A stretch of 64,000 nt of DNA from Thermoleophilia bacterium. GTDB lineage: Bacteria; Actinomycetota; Thermoleophilia; Gaiellales; SKUG01. This document shows positions 17,010 through 24,621 of the stretch, piece by piece. Both the position numbers and the translations under genes were made by a program. Numbering within the stretch: the stretch's first letter is position 1; the number at the start of each line of letters is the position of its first letter. The stretch lies in NCBI GenBank assembly GCA_025964555.1, contig JAOPYQ010000006.1, positions 62,001-126,000 of the forward strand, read 5' to 3'. The notes under the pieces were generated by a model. It ran no database searches. It was given only the letters and a program-made list of their open reading frames with translations, and was not told the DNA's origin.

Positions 17010-18689
17010 ATGGCATCAACCACTCAGAACTCCGCGCTCCGAGGCCTGCACGAGGCATTGCAGGCGATCGTCGACGAGCTCGCCCGAGCGGGCGACGCGG
17101 CGGGCACGCCCCGCGTGGAGCTCGAGCGTCCGCGTGACGAGGCGCACGGCGACTTCGCCACCAACGCCGCCCTCATGCTCGCGCCGGTCGTGCGCCGCAA
17201 CCCGCGCGAGGTCGCGCAGGAGATCGCCGAACGCGCCGGGGCACTGCCCGGCGTGACGTCCGTCGATGTCGCCGGCCCCGGCTTCATCAACCTCACGATG
17301 GGCGACGACTGGTTCCTCGAGACCGTCGAGGCCGCGCTCGATGCCGGCGATCGCTTCGGCGCCGACGTCGTCGCCAACGCCGCGCCGATCCTGCTCGAGT
17401 TCGTGAGCGCCAACCCGACCGGCCCGCTCGTCGCCGCGAGCGCGCGACACGCCGCGTACGGCGACGCGCTCGCGCGCATCCTGCGCCACGCCGGCCACGA
17501 CGTCACCACCGAGTTCTACGTCAACGACGCCGGTCGACAGGTCGACCTGTTCGGCGCGTCGATCCTCGCCCGAGCCACCGGCAGTGACGTACCGGAAGAT
17601 GGCTACCAGGGCGACTACGTCACCGAGCTCGCGGCCGAACTCGGCGTCGCGGCCGGCGACGATCCGGTCGAGCTCGGCCAGCGCGGCGTCGCCGCGATGA
17701 TCGCGGGCATGCGCACGTCCCTCGAACAGCTCGGCATCCGCTTCGACACGTTCTTCTCGGAGAAGTCGCTCCACGAGTCGGGCGCCGTCGACCGCGGCAT
17801 CGAGCACGTCGCCGCTGCCGGCTACACCGACGACGAGGACGGCGCGGTCATCCTGCGCACCACCACGTGGGGCGACGATCGTGACCGCGCGATCCGCCGG
17901 GCCAACGGCGTGCCCACCTACTTCGCGGCTGACATCGCCTACCTCGAGGACAAGTTCTCGCGCGTCGGCGCTGGCGGCCACCTCATCTACGTGCTCGGCG
18001 CCGACCACCACGGCTACATCGCGCGGCTCAAGGGTGCGTCGCAGGCGCTCGGCCACGAGGTCGACACGCCGGAGATCGTGATCATGCAGATGGTCACGCT
18101 CAGCGAGTCGGGCGAGCAGAAGAAGATGAGCAAGCGACGCGGGGACTTCGTGACCGCCGCCGAGCTCGTCGATCGCATCGGCGCGGATGCGACTCGATTC
18201 TGGATGCTCGAGCGCTCGCACGACCAGCAGCTCGAGATCGACCTGGACGCAGCCTCCGCACAGGGCGACGAGAACCCGGTGTACTACGTGCAGATGATGC
18301 ACGCGCGACTGTGCTCGATCCGCCGCAACGTCGAAGCCGCCGGACTCGCCGACGGCGACGCGTCCGCCGCCAACGAGCCGCTGCACGCCAGCGAGAAGCG
18401 CGTCATCAAGCGACTGAGCGAGCTGCCGATCGTGGTCGCCGACGCCGCAGAGCGCCGCGTGCCGCACCGGGTGCATCACTACGCACGCGAGCTCGCCACC
18501 GACGTGTCGAAGTTCTACCGCGACTGTCGCGTGATGGGCGACGGCATCGATCCCGCGATCACCGCTCGCCGCCTGCGCACTGCAGACGCCGCCCGATCGG
18601 TGCTCGCCCTCGCGCTCTCCCTCGTCGGCGTCTCGGCCCCCGAAGCGATGGAGCGACGCGAGGTGGAGGGCGGCGAGGCCGACGCATGA
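17010..18689 (+). CDS. argS: Arginyl-tRNA synthetase
   Basis: ArgRS charges tRNA-Arg. The 559 residues match the class I family length. The HIGH-type ATP motif is in NPTGPLVAASARHA, where the usual GHxxxGH region reads PLVAASARHA, as in other actinobacterial-type sequences. The KMSKS equivalent is MSKRRGD, preceded by QKK. The C-terminal DALR anticodon-binding domain includes VHHYARELATDVSKFY. An N-terminal Arg-core domain is present. The stop overlaps the start of the next gene (ATGA), so the two are coupled. Confidence 0.95.
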   Translation: MASTTQNSALRGLHEALQAIVDELARAGDAAGTPRVELERPRDEAHGDFATNAALMLAPVVRRNPREVAQEIAERAGALPGVTSVDVAGPGFINLTMGDDWFLETVEAALDAGDRFGADVVANAAPILLEFVSANPTGPLVAASARHAAYGDALARILRHAGHDVTTEFYVNDAGRQVDLFGASILARATGSDVPEDGYQGDYVTELAAELGVAAGDDPVELGQRGVAAMIAGMRTSLEQLGIRFDTFFSEKSLHESGAVDRGIEHVAAAGYTDDEDGAVILRTTTWGDDRDRAIRRANGVPTYFAADIAYLEDKFSRVGAGGHLIYVLGADHHGYIARLKGASQALGHEVDTPEIVIMQMVTLSESGEQKKMSKRRGDFVTAAELVDRIGADATRFWMLERSHDQQLEIDLDAASAQGDENPVYYVQMMHARLCSIRRNVEAAGLADGDASAANEPLHASEKRVIKRLSELPIVVADAAERRVPHRVHHYARELATDVSKFYRDCRVMGDGIDPAITARRLRTADAARSVLALALSLVGVSAPEAMERREVEGGEADA

Positions 18690-19582
18690 CCGGCGCGAAC
18701 GTCGTTGCCGACCACGGTGACCTCGCCGCAGCGCGCACGCCGGCACCGACCCCCGGACCGCAGGCTGCCGCCGCACGCTCGGCCGTCATCGGTGCCCTGC
18801 GGAAGCGGGACGACGTCCTGGCGGCGTGGGAAGCCGGGTCCGCGGCATTCGGCCGCGCCGACCTCGCGAGCGATCTCGACGTCGGTGTGATCGCGCTCGA
18901 CGGCGCCGGCACCGAGGTCCTCGATGCCGTCGAGGAACAACTCGCCGATCTCACCGACCTCGTCCTGTGGGACGTCGGCGAGTCGAAGTTCGGCGTGCAA
19001 CGCTTCTGGCAGCCGGCCCAGCCCGGTCCGGACGCGCCGTTCTGCCTGGTCGACGTGTCGGTCATGGAGCGCGACGCGCATGCCGACGAGCTGCGGGAGC
19101 TGCTCACGCCCGAGCGGCACGGGCGCGCGCTCGCGATGCACGATCCAGACGGCGTGCTTGCCGAGACGATCGCCGCCCACCCGTTCGACGCGGCTGCCCA
19201 TCGTGCGCGCATCCAGGTCGAGCTCGACCGCCTGCGCGCACGTCACGAGCTGTTCGCGACCTTCGGACCGAAGGAACTCGCGCGGGGCCGGAGGCTCGAC
19301 GCGCACTGGATCCACCAGGGCATGGTGGTCGTGCCGCTCGTCGCGCTGCTCGGCATGGTGCATCGTCCGCTGCGCTTCGACTTCGGGCTGCGCTACCTGC
19401 ACGACGAGCTGCCTCCCGCGATCGTCGAGTGCCTCGAACCGATCGTCGAGCCCGGTCGCGACCGGCTCGCGGCCGCCATCGACGAGGGGATCGCGTGGAT
19501 CGACGAGCTCGTCGACTCGATCGATCCCGACCTGCTCCCGATCGAACGCCACGCAGCCGAGATGCGCACGGCGTTCGGCTGA
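18686..19582 (+). CDS. Nucleotidyltransferase-fold protein
   Basis: This 298-residue protein has the polymerase-beta type nucleotidyltransferase signature near residues 52-72: GSAAFGRAD, then SDLDVGVI, the metal-binding Asp pair. The rest is helical and resembles the helical domains of small-molecule nucleotidyltransferases. Its ATG overlaps the argS stop by four bases, so it is probably co-expressed with argS. Possible roles include modification of an RNA, an antibiotic or another metabolite; nothing in the sequence decides between them. Confidence 0.7.
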   Translation: MTGANVVADHGDLAAARTPAPTPGPQAAAARSAVIGALRKRDDVLAAWEAGSAAFGRADLASDLDVGVIALDGAGTEVLDAVEEQLADLTDLVLWDVGESKFGVQRFWQPAQPGPDAPFCLVDVSVMERDAHADELRELLTPERHGRALAMHDPDGVLAETIAAHPFDAAAHRARIQVELDRLRARHELFATFGPKELARGRRLDAHWIHQGMVVVPLVALLGMVHRPLRFDFGLRYLHDELPPAIVECLEPIVEPGRDRLAAAIDEGIAWIDELVDSIDPDLLPIERHAAEMRTAFG

Positions 19583-19603
19583 CGCCCGATCAGCCGACGA
19601 TCG

Positions 19604-20014
19604 TCAGGCTGGCGCGTCGACGACGCTGAGCGTGCAGCGCGATTCGAGCACGAGTTCATGCGCGCTGTCGTGGACCTGGATGCGCCAGACGTGTCGCTCG
19701 TGGCCCAGCTCATATGGGGTGGCATTCGCGATGCACGATCCCGCGGCCGGCTGCGCGACGAACGACGCGTTGAGCTCCGCGCCGAATGCGCGTCGGCCGT
19801 CGCCGGCGGCGAGCCCTGCCGCAGTCGACGCGACCGTCTCTGCGACCACGAGCAAGAGGCCGCGACACGCGATCGAGCCGTCCACGGGCATCCGTGCTTC
19901 GACGCGATCGCGTGCGCAGTGCAGCAGCTCGATGCCGAGCACGGCGAGGGCGGTGTCGGCGAGCGGGCGCGTGCCCGGGCGAGGATCGGCGGTCAGGGGG
20001 GTGGCGTCGTGCAT
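19604..20014 (-). CDS. PaaI-like hotdog-fold thioesterase
   Basis: This 136-residue protein fits the PaaI thioesterase pattern: GSIACRGLLLVVAETVAS, then FGAELNASFVAQPAAGSCI, ending with LVLESRCTLSVV. The usual HGG at the helix start is replaced by CRG, so the canonical catalytic His-Gly-Gly is missing. It may therefore be a divergent enzyme or a binding protein. The ATG at 20014 follows AGGATCCGTGAG, which contains a CAGGAT that could be a -10 seven bases upstream. A strong minus-strand terminator at 20028-20074 separates it from the gene to its right. Confidence 0.65.
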   Translation of the reverse strand: MHDATPLTADPRPGTRPLADTALAVLGIELLHCARDRVEARMPVDGSIACRGLLLVVAETVASTAAGLAAGDGRRAFGAELNASFVAQPAAGSCIANATPYELGHERHVWRIQVHDSAHELVLESRCTLSVVDAPA

Positions 20015-20027
20015 CTCACGGATCCTG

Positions 20028-20074
20028 CCCGAAAAATCGTCGATGCCCGCCACTGGGACAGGTGGCGGGCATCG
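20028..20074 (-). terminator. Rho-independent terminator (minus strand)
   Basis: CGATGCCCGCCAC (20041-20053) pairs perfectly with GTGGCGGGCATCG (20062-20074) around an 8-nt loop. On the minus strand the hairpin is followed by ACGATTTTTCGGG, a U-tract. It would end transcripts from the small gene at 20167-20379. Confidence 0.8.
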
Positions 20075-20166
20075 GCTGGGGATGTGACGTGCGCCCGTGG
20101 GAGGGAGGCGCACAGTCGGTGGTGCGTGCCGGCGGACTGGACGATCCGTCGGCGGTGGTGCCCGAA

Positions 20167-20379
20167 CTAGCGGGCGGTGCGCTGCTGCATTCGCTGGAAC
20201 GCGGCGTTGCGGATGGCGTCGGCGAGGTCGACGACGTCCGGCTTCGGGAAGGGGAGGGGCTGCATCGCGCTGCCACCCTGGCGGGTGCGCGGCAGCGGCG
20301 CCTGCATTCCGGTTCCGCGCGACCCTTCAAGCGGGGGGCGAACCGGGAGCGGCTTCATGATGCCTGCTGCGGTGATCAT
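20167..20379 (-). CDS. Small orphan protein (70 residues)
   Basis: This 70-residue protein is proline-rich in its first half (MKPLPVRPPLEG, QPLPFPKPD) and ends in a short helix with an Arg/Gln-rich tail (VVDLADAIRNAAFQRMQQRTAR). It is supported as a gene by context: a ribosome site AGGAG 11 bases before the ATG, a promoter with TTGACT and AATATT about 50 bp upstream, and a strong rho-independent terminator 90 bp downstream. There is no membrane segment or known motif. Function unknown. Confidence 0.65.
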   Translation of the reverse strand: MITAAGIMKPLPVRPPLEGSRGTGMQAPLPRTRQGGSAMQPLPFPKPDVVDLADAIRNAAFQRMQQRTAR

Positions 20380-20429
20380 TTCGGTGGTACTCCTGGGGAG
20401 GGGGAGGGGTGGTGCGTCCTTGCGAATGG

Positions 20430-20459
20430 AATATTTCCACGCGAAGGCCCTGAAGTCAA
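20430..20459 (-). promoter_or_regulatory. Promoter (TTGACT-N18-AATATT) of the small orphan gene
   Basis: On the minus strand TTGACT (20459-20454) and AATATT (20435-20430) are 18 bp apart in an unusually AT-rich patch, giving a leader of about 40 nt before the ATG at 20379. Confidence 0.55.
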
Positions 20460-20601
20460 GAAATTCATCAACGTGGCGTGCGAAATCCCGGCAAGAACGG
20501 CCACCGGTACCGTCCCAGGGCGGCCACCACCCTGAAGATCGTCAGCGCGACGGGTCGTCCCTACGCGTGCGCGTGTACCTGAGGGGCTCGGTCGGCGACG
20601 A

Positions 20602-21165
20602 TCAACACTTGGGAGCTGCGGTGGTCGCGCCCATGAAGCAGACCGCGCCACCGTTGGCCGCATCCCACGGCGCGCCGGATGCCTTGTGCGAGTAGACCTT
20701 GATGAAGAAGCGTGGCTCGGTCATGTAACAGACCGCCACCCAGCTCGTCTGCGCTCCAGCCCCGGCAGGCGCCGATGGGGCTGCTCCCGTGCCGCAGTTG
20801 GCGGCGACGTTCACCGACACGCCGACGCGTCCGGCCGACACGCCTTCAGGAATGTTCTTCATGTACGGCTGGGCCGTCAGGTTGAGCGGGCCGCGCTCCG
20901 CGGTCGCCGCGGGCGAGCTGCCGCTCCACGCCGCGGCGTTCGGGTGGTGGTTCGCGAAATCGGCGTGGTACTGGGAAATTGCCTGCATGTACGAGCTGCC
21001 GACGGTCTTGCCCTCGTTGGCGTAGGCGCCCTTCTTCGCGCCGCCGAACGCCTTCATGAGGGCGAGCGCGAGGATCGCCATGATGATCACGACGATCATC
21101 ATCTCGAGCATCGTGAAGCCGGCTTCGGTGCGGCGAGCCTGGGTGCGTGGGGCGTGTCGAGGCAT
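20602..21165 (-). CDS. Type IV pilin-like (prepilin) protein
   Basis: This 187-residue protein has a classic class III signal: a basic leader, cleavage after Gly16 (AG|FTMLEMM), Glu at mature position 5 and the hydrophobic helix [15 protein letters not shown]. The mature part has a '[15 protein letters not shown]' helix and a Cys pair in the C-terminal region (VCYM, VCFMG, final KC). It is a pilin or pseudopilin subunit of a type IV pilus or secretion-like filament. The ATG at 21165 is chosen because GAGGGA lies about nine bases upstream. No pilus assembly genes or prepilin peptidase lie in the window. Confidence 0.8.
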   Translation of the reverse strand: MPRHAPRTQARRTEAGFTMLEMMIVVIIMAILALALMKAFGGAKKGAYANEGKTVGSSYMQAISQYHADFANHHPNAAAWSGSSPAATAERGPLNLTAQPYMKNIPEGVSAGRVGVSVNVAANCGTGAAPSAPAGAGAQTSWVAVCYMTEPRFFIKVYSHKASGAPWDAANGGAVCFMGATTAAPKC

Positions 21166-21253
21166 CGGTGGGTGTCCCTCGTGGGCGTGCGGACATCGAA
21201 GCATCGGCGTGCGACCGCGCGGCCTTGAGCCCAGCGGCGGCGCCAGCCGGTGG

Positions 21254-21259
21254 TAGTCT
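21254..21259 (+). promoter_or_regulatory. -10 element (TAGTCT) for leaderless start at 21267
   Basis: TAGTCT ends seven bases before the ATG of the SEC-C protein; no ribosome site is present. Confidence 0.6.
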
Positions 21260-21266
21260 CGCCCAC

Positions 21267-21770
21267 ATGGATCCCTGTCCCTGCGGCTCCGGCCGTTCCG
21301 CAACCGAGTGCTGCCAGCCCGTCATCCGCCGTGAGCGCACTGCCGCCACGGCCGAAGAGCTCATGCGATCGCGCTACACCGCGTTCGTGTTGAACGACGT
21401 CGACTGGATCATGGACAGCCACCACTCCGAGACCGTCGACGAGATCGATCGCGACGAGGTCGACAAGTGGTCGGCCGGCTCCGAGTGGATGGGCCTGCGC
21501 ATCAAGTCGACGACCGATGGCGGTCCCGACGACGACGAGGGCACCGTCAGCTTCCGCGCCCGCTACAAGGTGCAGGGCCAGCAGGTCGACCACCTCGAGC
21601 GCGCGCAGTTCAAGCGCGAGCACGGCGAGTGGCGCTTCCACTCGGTCCTCGAGGACGAGGCCGGCCCCGAGCTCGTGCCTGTCGGCCCCAGGTCCGAGGT
21701 CGGCCGCAACGACCCGTGCCCGTGCGGCTCCGGCAAGAAGTACAAGAAGTGTCACGGGGCCGCGGCCTGA
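21267..21770 (+). CDS. YchJ-like protein with SEC-C zinc-binding motifs at both ends
   Basis: This 167-residue protein begins with [13 protein letters not shown] and ends with [14 protein letters not shown], two SEC-C zinc motifs, as in the C-terminus of SecA. Between them lies a YchJ (NTF2-like) domain, with the typical [18 protein letters not shown] opening. Proteins of this family are small, cytoplasmic and of uncertain role, probably zinc-dependent adaptors. The gene is divergent from the pilin-like gene. Confidence 0.85.
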   Translation: MDPCPCGSGRSATECCQPVIRRERTAATAEELMRSRYTAFVLNDVDWIMDSHHSETVDEIDRDEVDKWSAGSEWMGLRIKSTTDGGPDDDEGTVSFRARYKVQGQQVDHLERAQFKREHGEWRFHSVLEDEAGPELVPVGPRSEVGRNDPCPCGSGKKYKKCHGAAA

Positions 21771-21789
21771 CGACGGCTCGCCCCGGGCG

Positions 21790-22062
21790 TCAGCCCTCGT
21801 CGCGCGCGGTGTAGCCGCACGTGTCGCACTGCGTTCGCCCGTAGGAGAGCACGACCAGCTCGCCGTTCGGGCACATCGGGCACTCCTCGCCGAGCGCGTG
21901 CGACGTCGCGTCGGAATCCTCGCGGCCCAGGTGCTGGAACGAATGTCCGCACTCGTGGCAGAAATCGTCCCCGTGCTCATCGGCTTCGCCGCATCCCGGG
22001 CAGTCCGGGCGCGTCGCCACCGCCGGCTGCTCCGCAGGCTCCTCGTCACCGATCGTCCACAT
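21790..22062 (-). CDS. Small double zinc-ribbon protein
   Basis: This 90-residue protein has four Cys pairs: CPGC and CHEC form the first knuckle pair, CPMC and CDTC the second, typical of zinc ribbons. There is a ribosome site GGAGGTG five bases before the ATG. No other domain is present. Such proteins often act as nucleic-acid or protein adaptors; no specific role can be given. It converges with the SEC-C protein gene, 19 bases away. Confidence 0.75.
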   Translation of the reverse strand: MWTIGDEEPAEQPAVATRPDCPGCGEADEHGDDFCHECGHSFQHLGREDSDATSHALGEECPMCPNGELVVLSYGRTQCDTCGYTARDEG

Positions 22063-22087
22063 CTCGCACCTCCCGCCTGGGCTCGGC

Positions 22088-22987
22088 TCACCACTCGCGC
22101 GCGGCGAGCGCGATGCGTCCGTGTACCCACGCCAGCGACGAGCGACGCAGCGATCCAGCGCGCCACGCCAGGTACAGCCGCGATCGCGTCGGCGTGGTCG
22201 GCGTCATGAGCCGCACGAGTTCACCGCGTTCGACGGCCTCCGCCGTGGTGTGCGACGGCAGCACGGTCACGCCCACCCCGCGCATCGCGAACTGCAGCGA
22301 CGAGCGCAGGCTGTTGGCCACGAGCATCGCGTGCGCATGCGGCGACGAGCGGAAGACCGTCTGCCAGTAGATGCGGATGAGCGGCAGCTCCTCGTCGTGC
22401 GCGGCGAGCGGCACGTCCGCGAGCACGTCGGCGCCGGCCGGACCCTCCGGGATGTCGCCGAGGCGTTCGCGCCACGCGGGCGTGCCGACCAGGTCCAGGT
22501 ACTCGAAGCACAGCGGCTGCGTCTCGATGCCCTGGCGCCGCGTGTCGACGGTGAGCACGGCGATGTCGAGCTCGCCGTCCACGAGCCGCTCGAGCACCGG
22601 CGCATCCACGCCGAAGAACATCCGCACGCGCAGGCCGTCCTCCATCATCGGCGCCAGTTCCGGGAACACCCGCACGCCGAGGAACTCCTCGGGCCCGCCG
22701 ATGTGCACGGTGTCGCCGATCGCCGGGGCTGCCTCGCCGCTGCCGTCGAGTGCTCCCTCGAGCGCATCCACGTGGGGGGCGACGGCCTGCGCGAGCTCGC
22801 GGCCCGCTGCCGTGGGCACGACGCCACGTGGCTCGCGACGGAAGAGCGGCTTGCCGATCTGCGTCTCGAGCGACCGGATCTGGACGCTCACGGCGGGCTG
22901 GGTCAGGTGCAGCTCGTGCGCCGCGCGCGTGAAGGTCCCGGCGCGGTACACCGTGAGGAACGTCCTGAGCAGGTGGATGTCAGCCAT
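22088..22987 (-). CDS. LysR-family transcriptional regulator
   Basis: This 299-residue regulator has the N-terminal winged helix-turn-helix (LLRTFLTVYRAGTFTRAAHELHLTQPAVSVQIRSLE, written here by its pattern F-T-R-A-A-x-x-L-x-x-T-Q-P-A-V-S) and a C-terminal effector-binding domain of about 200 residues. An inverted repeat at 23025-23040, just upstream of its start, is a likely LysR site. The divergent gene at 23146 is therefore a candidate target. The effector is unknown. Confidence 0.88.
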   Translation of the reverse strand: MADIHLLRTFLTVYRAGTFTRAAHELHLTQPAVSVQIRSLETQIGKPLFRREPRGVVPTAAGRELAQAVAPHVDALEGALDGSGEAAPAIGDTVHIGGPEEFLGVRVFPELAPMMEDGLRVRMFFGVDAPVLERLVDGELDIAVLTVDTRRQGIETQPLCFEYLDLVGTPAWRERLGDIPEGPAGADVLADVPLAAHDEELPLIRIYWQTVFRSSPHAHAMLVANSLRSSLQFAMRGVGVTVLPSHTTAEAVERGELVRLMTPTTPTRSRLYLAWRAGSLRRSSLAWVHGRIALAAREW

Positions 22988-23024
22988 GGCGCACCGTTCT
23001 CGCGGGAGGCCCCGTCCAGCTTCC

Positions 23025-23040
23025 CATAACTGAGATTATG
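23025..23040. promoter_or_regulatory. Inverted repeat CATAA-N6-TTATG, candidate LysR operator
   Basis: The arms CATAA and TTATG are perfect inverted repeats around CTGAGA, within the T-N11-A type of site favoured by LysR proteins. It lies 38 bp upstream of the LysR start and 106 bp before the divergent gene. Confidence 0.5.
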
Positions 23041-23145
23041 CCACATGGCCTGATCCATTATTGGATGTATCGGGTGTCGATCGGTACCTTTCACCTCAGC
23101 ACGTCACCCGATCTTCTGGGTGAACTCCGTGGAAAGGACGCCACG

Positions 23146-23598
23146 ATGCACATTGGGACGAACATCTCAGGAGTTGCGCCGGCCAGGATGGCCATGGCCG
23201 CAACGGGAACGCCGGATGCGAATCGCGTGTTGGGAGACGTGCGGATTCGCTTCTTCGACCGTGACGACCGCGTCACGTTCACCGCGCACCAGCAGCTCGT
23301 CGCCGGAGGCCGTGTGGGAGCGGCCACCGGCTACGAGACGCTGCGCGAGGCGATGGCCGAACTGTCGTTCGCGACACGCGGCGAGCGGCAGGCCGCAGCC
23401 GTGCTCGAGCGGGACGGCCGCTTCTACGGCCACGCGCTCAAGGGCCGCGACCTCGAGCAGGGCGTACGCGCGCCGCTGCGCAGCTCACACCTCGAGACCG
23501 ACGACCGCCTCGAGGTCGTGGACTTCACCGCCGAGCAGCGCATCGACCGCCTCCGCGCGATCGTCGACGGCGCCTACTCGCGCCGCTTCCGCGGCTGA
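23146..23598 (+). CDS. Uncharacterised protein, paralogue of the 24120 protein
   Basis: This 150-residue protein has no signal peptide or membrane segment. I start it at the ATG at 23146, since GGAAAGGA lies about eight bases upstream, although the frame is open further left. Residues about 60-105 (GYETLREAMAELSFATRGERQAAA, with RFYGHALKG next) align with the protein at 24120. The pattern is G-(Y/W)-x2-L-x-(D/E)-A-(V/M)-A, then G-(D/E)-R-x-A-A-A-(V/I), then R-F-x2-H-x-L. Both are next to regulator genes. I do not recognise the family. Confidence 0.65.
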   Translation: MHIGTNISGVAPARMAMAATGTPDANRVLGDVRIRFFDRDDRVTFTAHQQLVAGGRVGAATGYETLREAMAELSFATRGERQAAAVLERDGRFYGHALKGRDLEQGVRAPLRSSHLETDDRLEVVDFTAEQRIDRLRAIVDGAYSRRFRG

Positions 23599-23633
23599 CA
23601 TACGAAGCTTGGCGTGCAGTGCGCGCCATCGCG

Positions 23634-23668
23634 GGGGGCTCGTCGACCAGGGGAGGCGGCGAGCCCCC
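23634..23668 (+). terminator. Hairpin terminator candidate after the 23146 gene
   Basis: GGGGGCTCG (23634-23642) pairs with CGAGCCCCC (23660-23668); GTGTAATTTCG follows, a weak U-rich stretch. Confidence 0.5.
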
Positions 23669-23721
23669 GTGTAATTTCGCCGCTTCGCGCGACGTGGCCG
23701 CGCATGGTGCATGATCTGGGC

Positions 23722-24057
23722 ATGCCTCGACCCGGGACAGCTGCCGACGATCGCGTCACGCGCCTCAAGGCGCTCGCGCACCCCGATCGCCTCCGCCTCG
23801 TGGAGCTGCTCGGCGAGCACGACCGGTTCCCGGACAACCTCGTCGACACGCGCACCGTGGGCATCTGCGTCAACGACCTGGCGACGGCGGCCGGTCTCCC
23901 GCAGTCGAACGCGTCCCACCACCTCTCCATCCTCGAGAAGGCCGGGGTCGTGACGTGTACGCGGCACGGCCAGTGGAAGTACGCCCGGCCCGACCCGGCG
24001 GTGTTCGACGAGCTCGCCGCCAGCCTGCGCGACCTCGGCGGCCTCAGCGATACCTGA
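23722..24057 (+). CDS. ArsR/SmtB-family transcriptional repressor
   Basis: This 111-residue winged-helix repressor has the family pattern: LKALAHPDRLRLVELL, then a GICVNDLATAAGLPQSNASHHL recognition region and the wing GVVTCTRHGQWKYA. ArsR proteins leave DNA when bound by metal, metalloid or another ligand. I choose the ATG at 23722, because CATGAT lies six bases upstream; an ATG at 23704 is in frame. The usual ELCVCDL metal Cys pair is GICVNDL here, with only one Cys in that helix; another Cys lies in the wing (VTCT), so the ligand is uncertain. It probably controls the next gene through the palindrome at 24062. Confidence 0.85.
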   Translation: MPRPGTAADDRVTRLKALAHPDRLRLVELLGEHDRFPDNLVDTRTVGICVNDLATAAGLPQSNASHHLSILEKAGVVTCTRHGQWKYARPDPAVFDELAASLRDLGGLSDT

Positions 24058-24061
24058 TACA

Positions 24062-24083
24062 TGTACCAATGAAAGTTGGTACA
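24062..24083. promoter_or_regulatory. Palindrome TGTACCAA-N6-TTGGTACA, candidate ArsR operator
   Basis: Two 8-bp arms are perfect inverted repeats around TGAAAG. The site overlaps a possible -10 (TACAGT, 24080-24085) for the gene at 24120, so a bound repressor would block it. It begins five bases after the ArsR stop codon. Confidence 0.65.
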
Positions 24084-24119
24084 GTGGCGGCTCCTTCGAT
24101 CACGAACCTGGAGCCCCGC

Positions 24120-24479
24120 ATGCAGCTCGGCCACATCACCCTCGGTACCGTCCTGTTCACGAACGCCCCCAACGGCGTCCTCATCAAGCCCCTCCCGATC
24201 GAGTTCACCGCAGGCAGCGTGCTCGGGCCAGCTCGCGGCTGGAGCTCGCTCGGCGACGCCGTCGCAGCCGTTGCTGCCTTGACCGCCGGCGACCGCGGCG
24301 CCGCAGCGATCGTTCGCGACGGCGCGCGGTTCGTCGCGCACACGCTCACGTCGAGCTGGTTCGGCGAGCCCGACGTCGCCCTCACGTCGCCCGTTCGCAA
24401 CTTCGGAGGTCGCCCGACCGTGCACCCGAGCGTCGTCGCGTTCGTCGACGGCCCATGGGTCGAACGCGTCACGCGATGA
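24120..24479 (+). CDS. Uncharacterised protein, paralogue of the 23146 protein
   Basis: This 119-residue soluble protein starts at the ATG at 24120, eight bases after GGAG; the ATG at 24069 lies within the operator and is less likely. Residues 39-84 (GWSSLGDAVAAVAALTAGDR, then AAAIVRDGARFVAHTL) match the 23146 protein. It stands immediately downstream of the ArsR gene and its palindrome, so it is probably ArsR-controlled. No catalytic motif is visible, and the family is not one I recognise. Confidence 0.65.
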   Translation: MQLGHITLGTVLFTNAPNGVLIKPLPIEFTAGSVLGPARGWSSLGDAVAAVAALTAGDRGAAAIVRDGARFVAHTLTSSWFGEPDVALTSPVRNFGGRPTVHPSVVAFVDGPWVERVTR

Positions 24480-24621
24480 CACGTCGACCCCGGCCATCCG
24501 GGTGTCCGTCGCGGGCCACGGGCCACACGGTCACGCGGCAGGAGCACGCTCCCCGCGCCTACCATCCACCTGCGAGCGCCATGACGGGCGCTCCGCGTGT
24601 CGATCGAAAGGCGTCGCCGAG

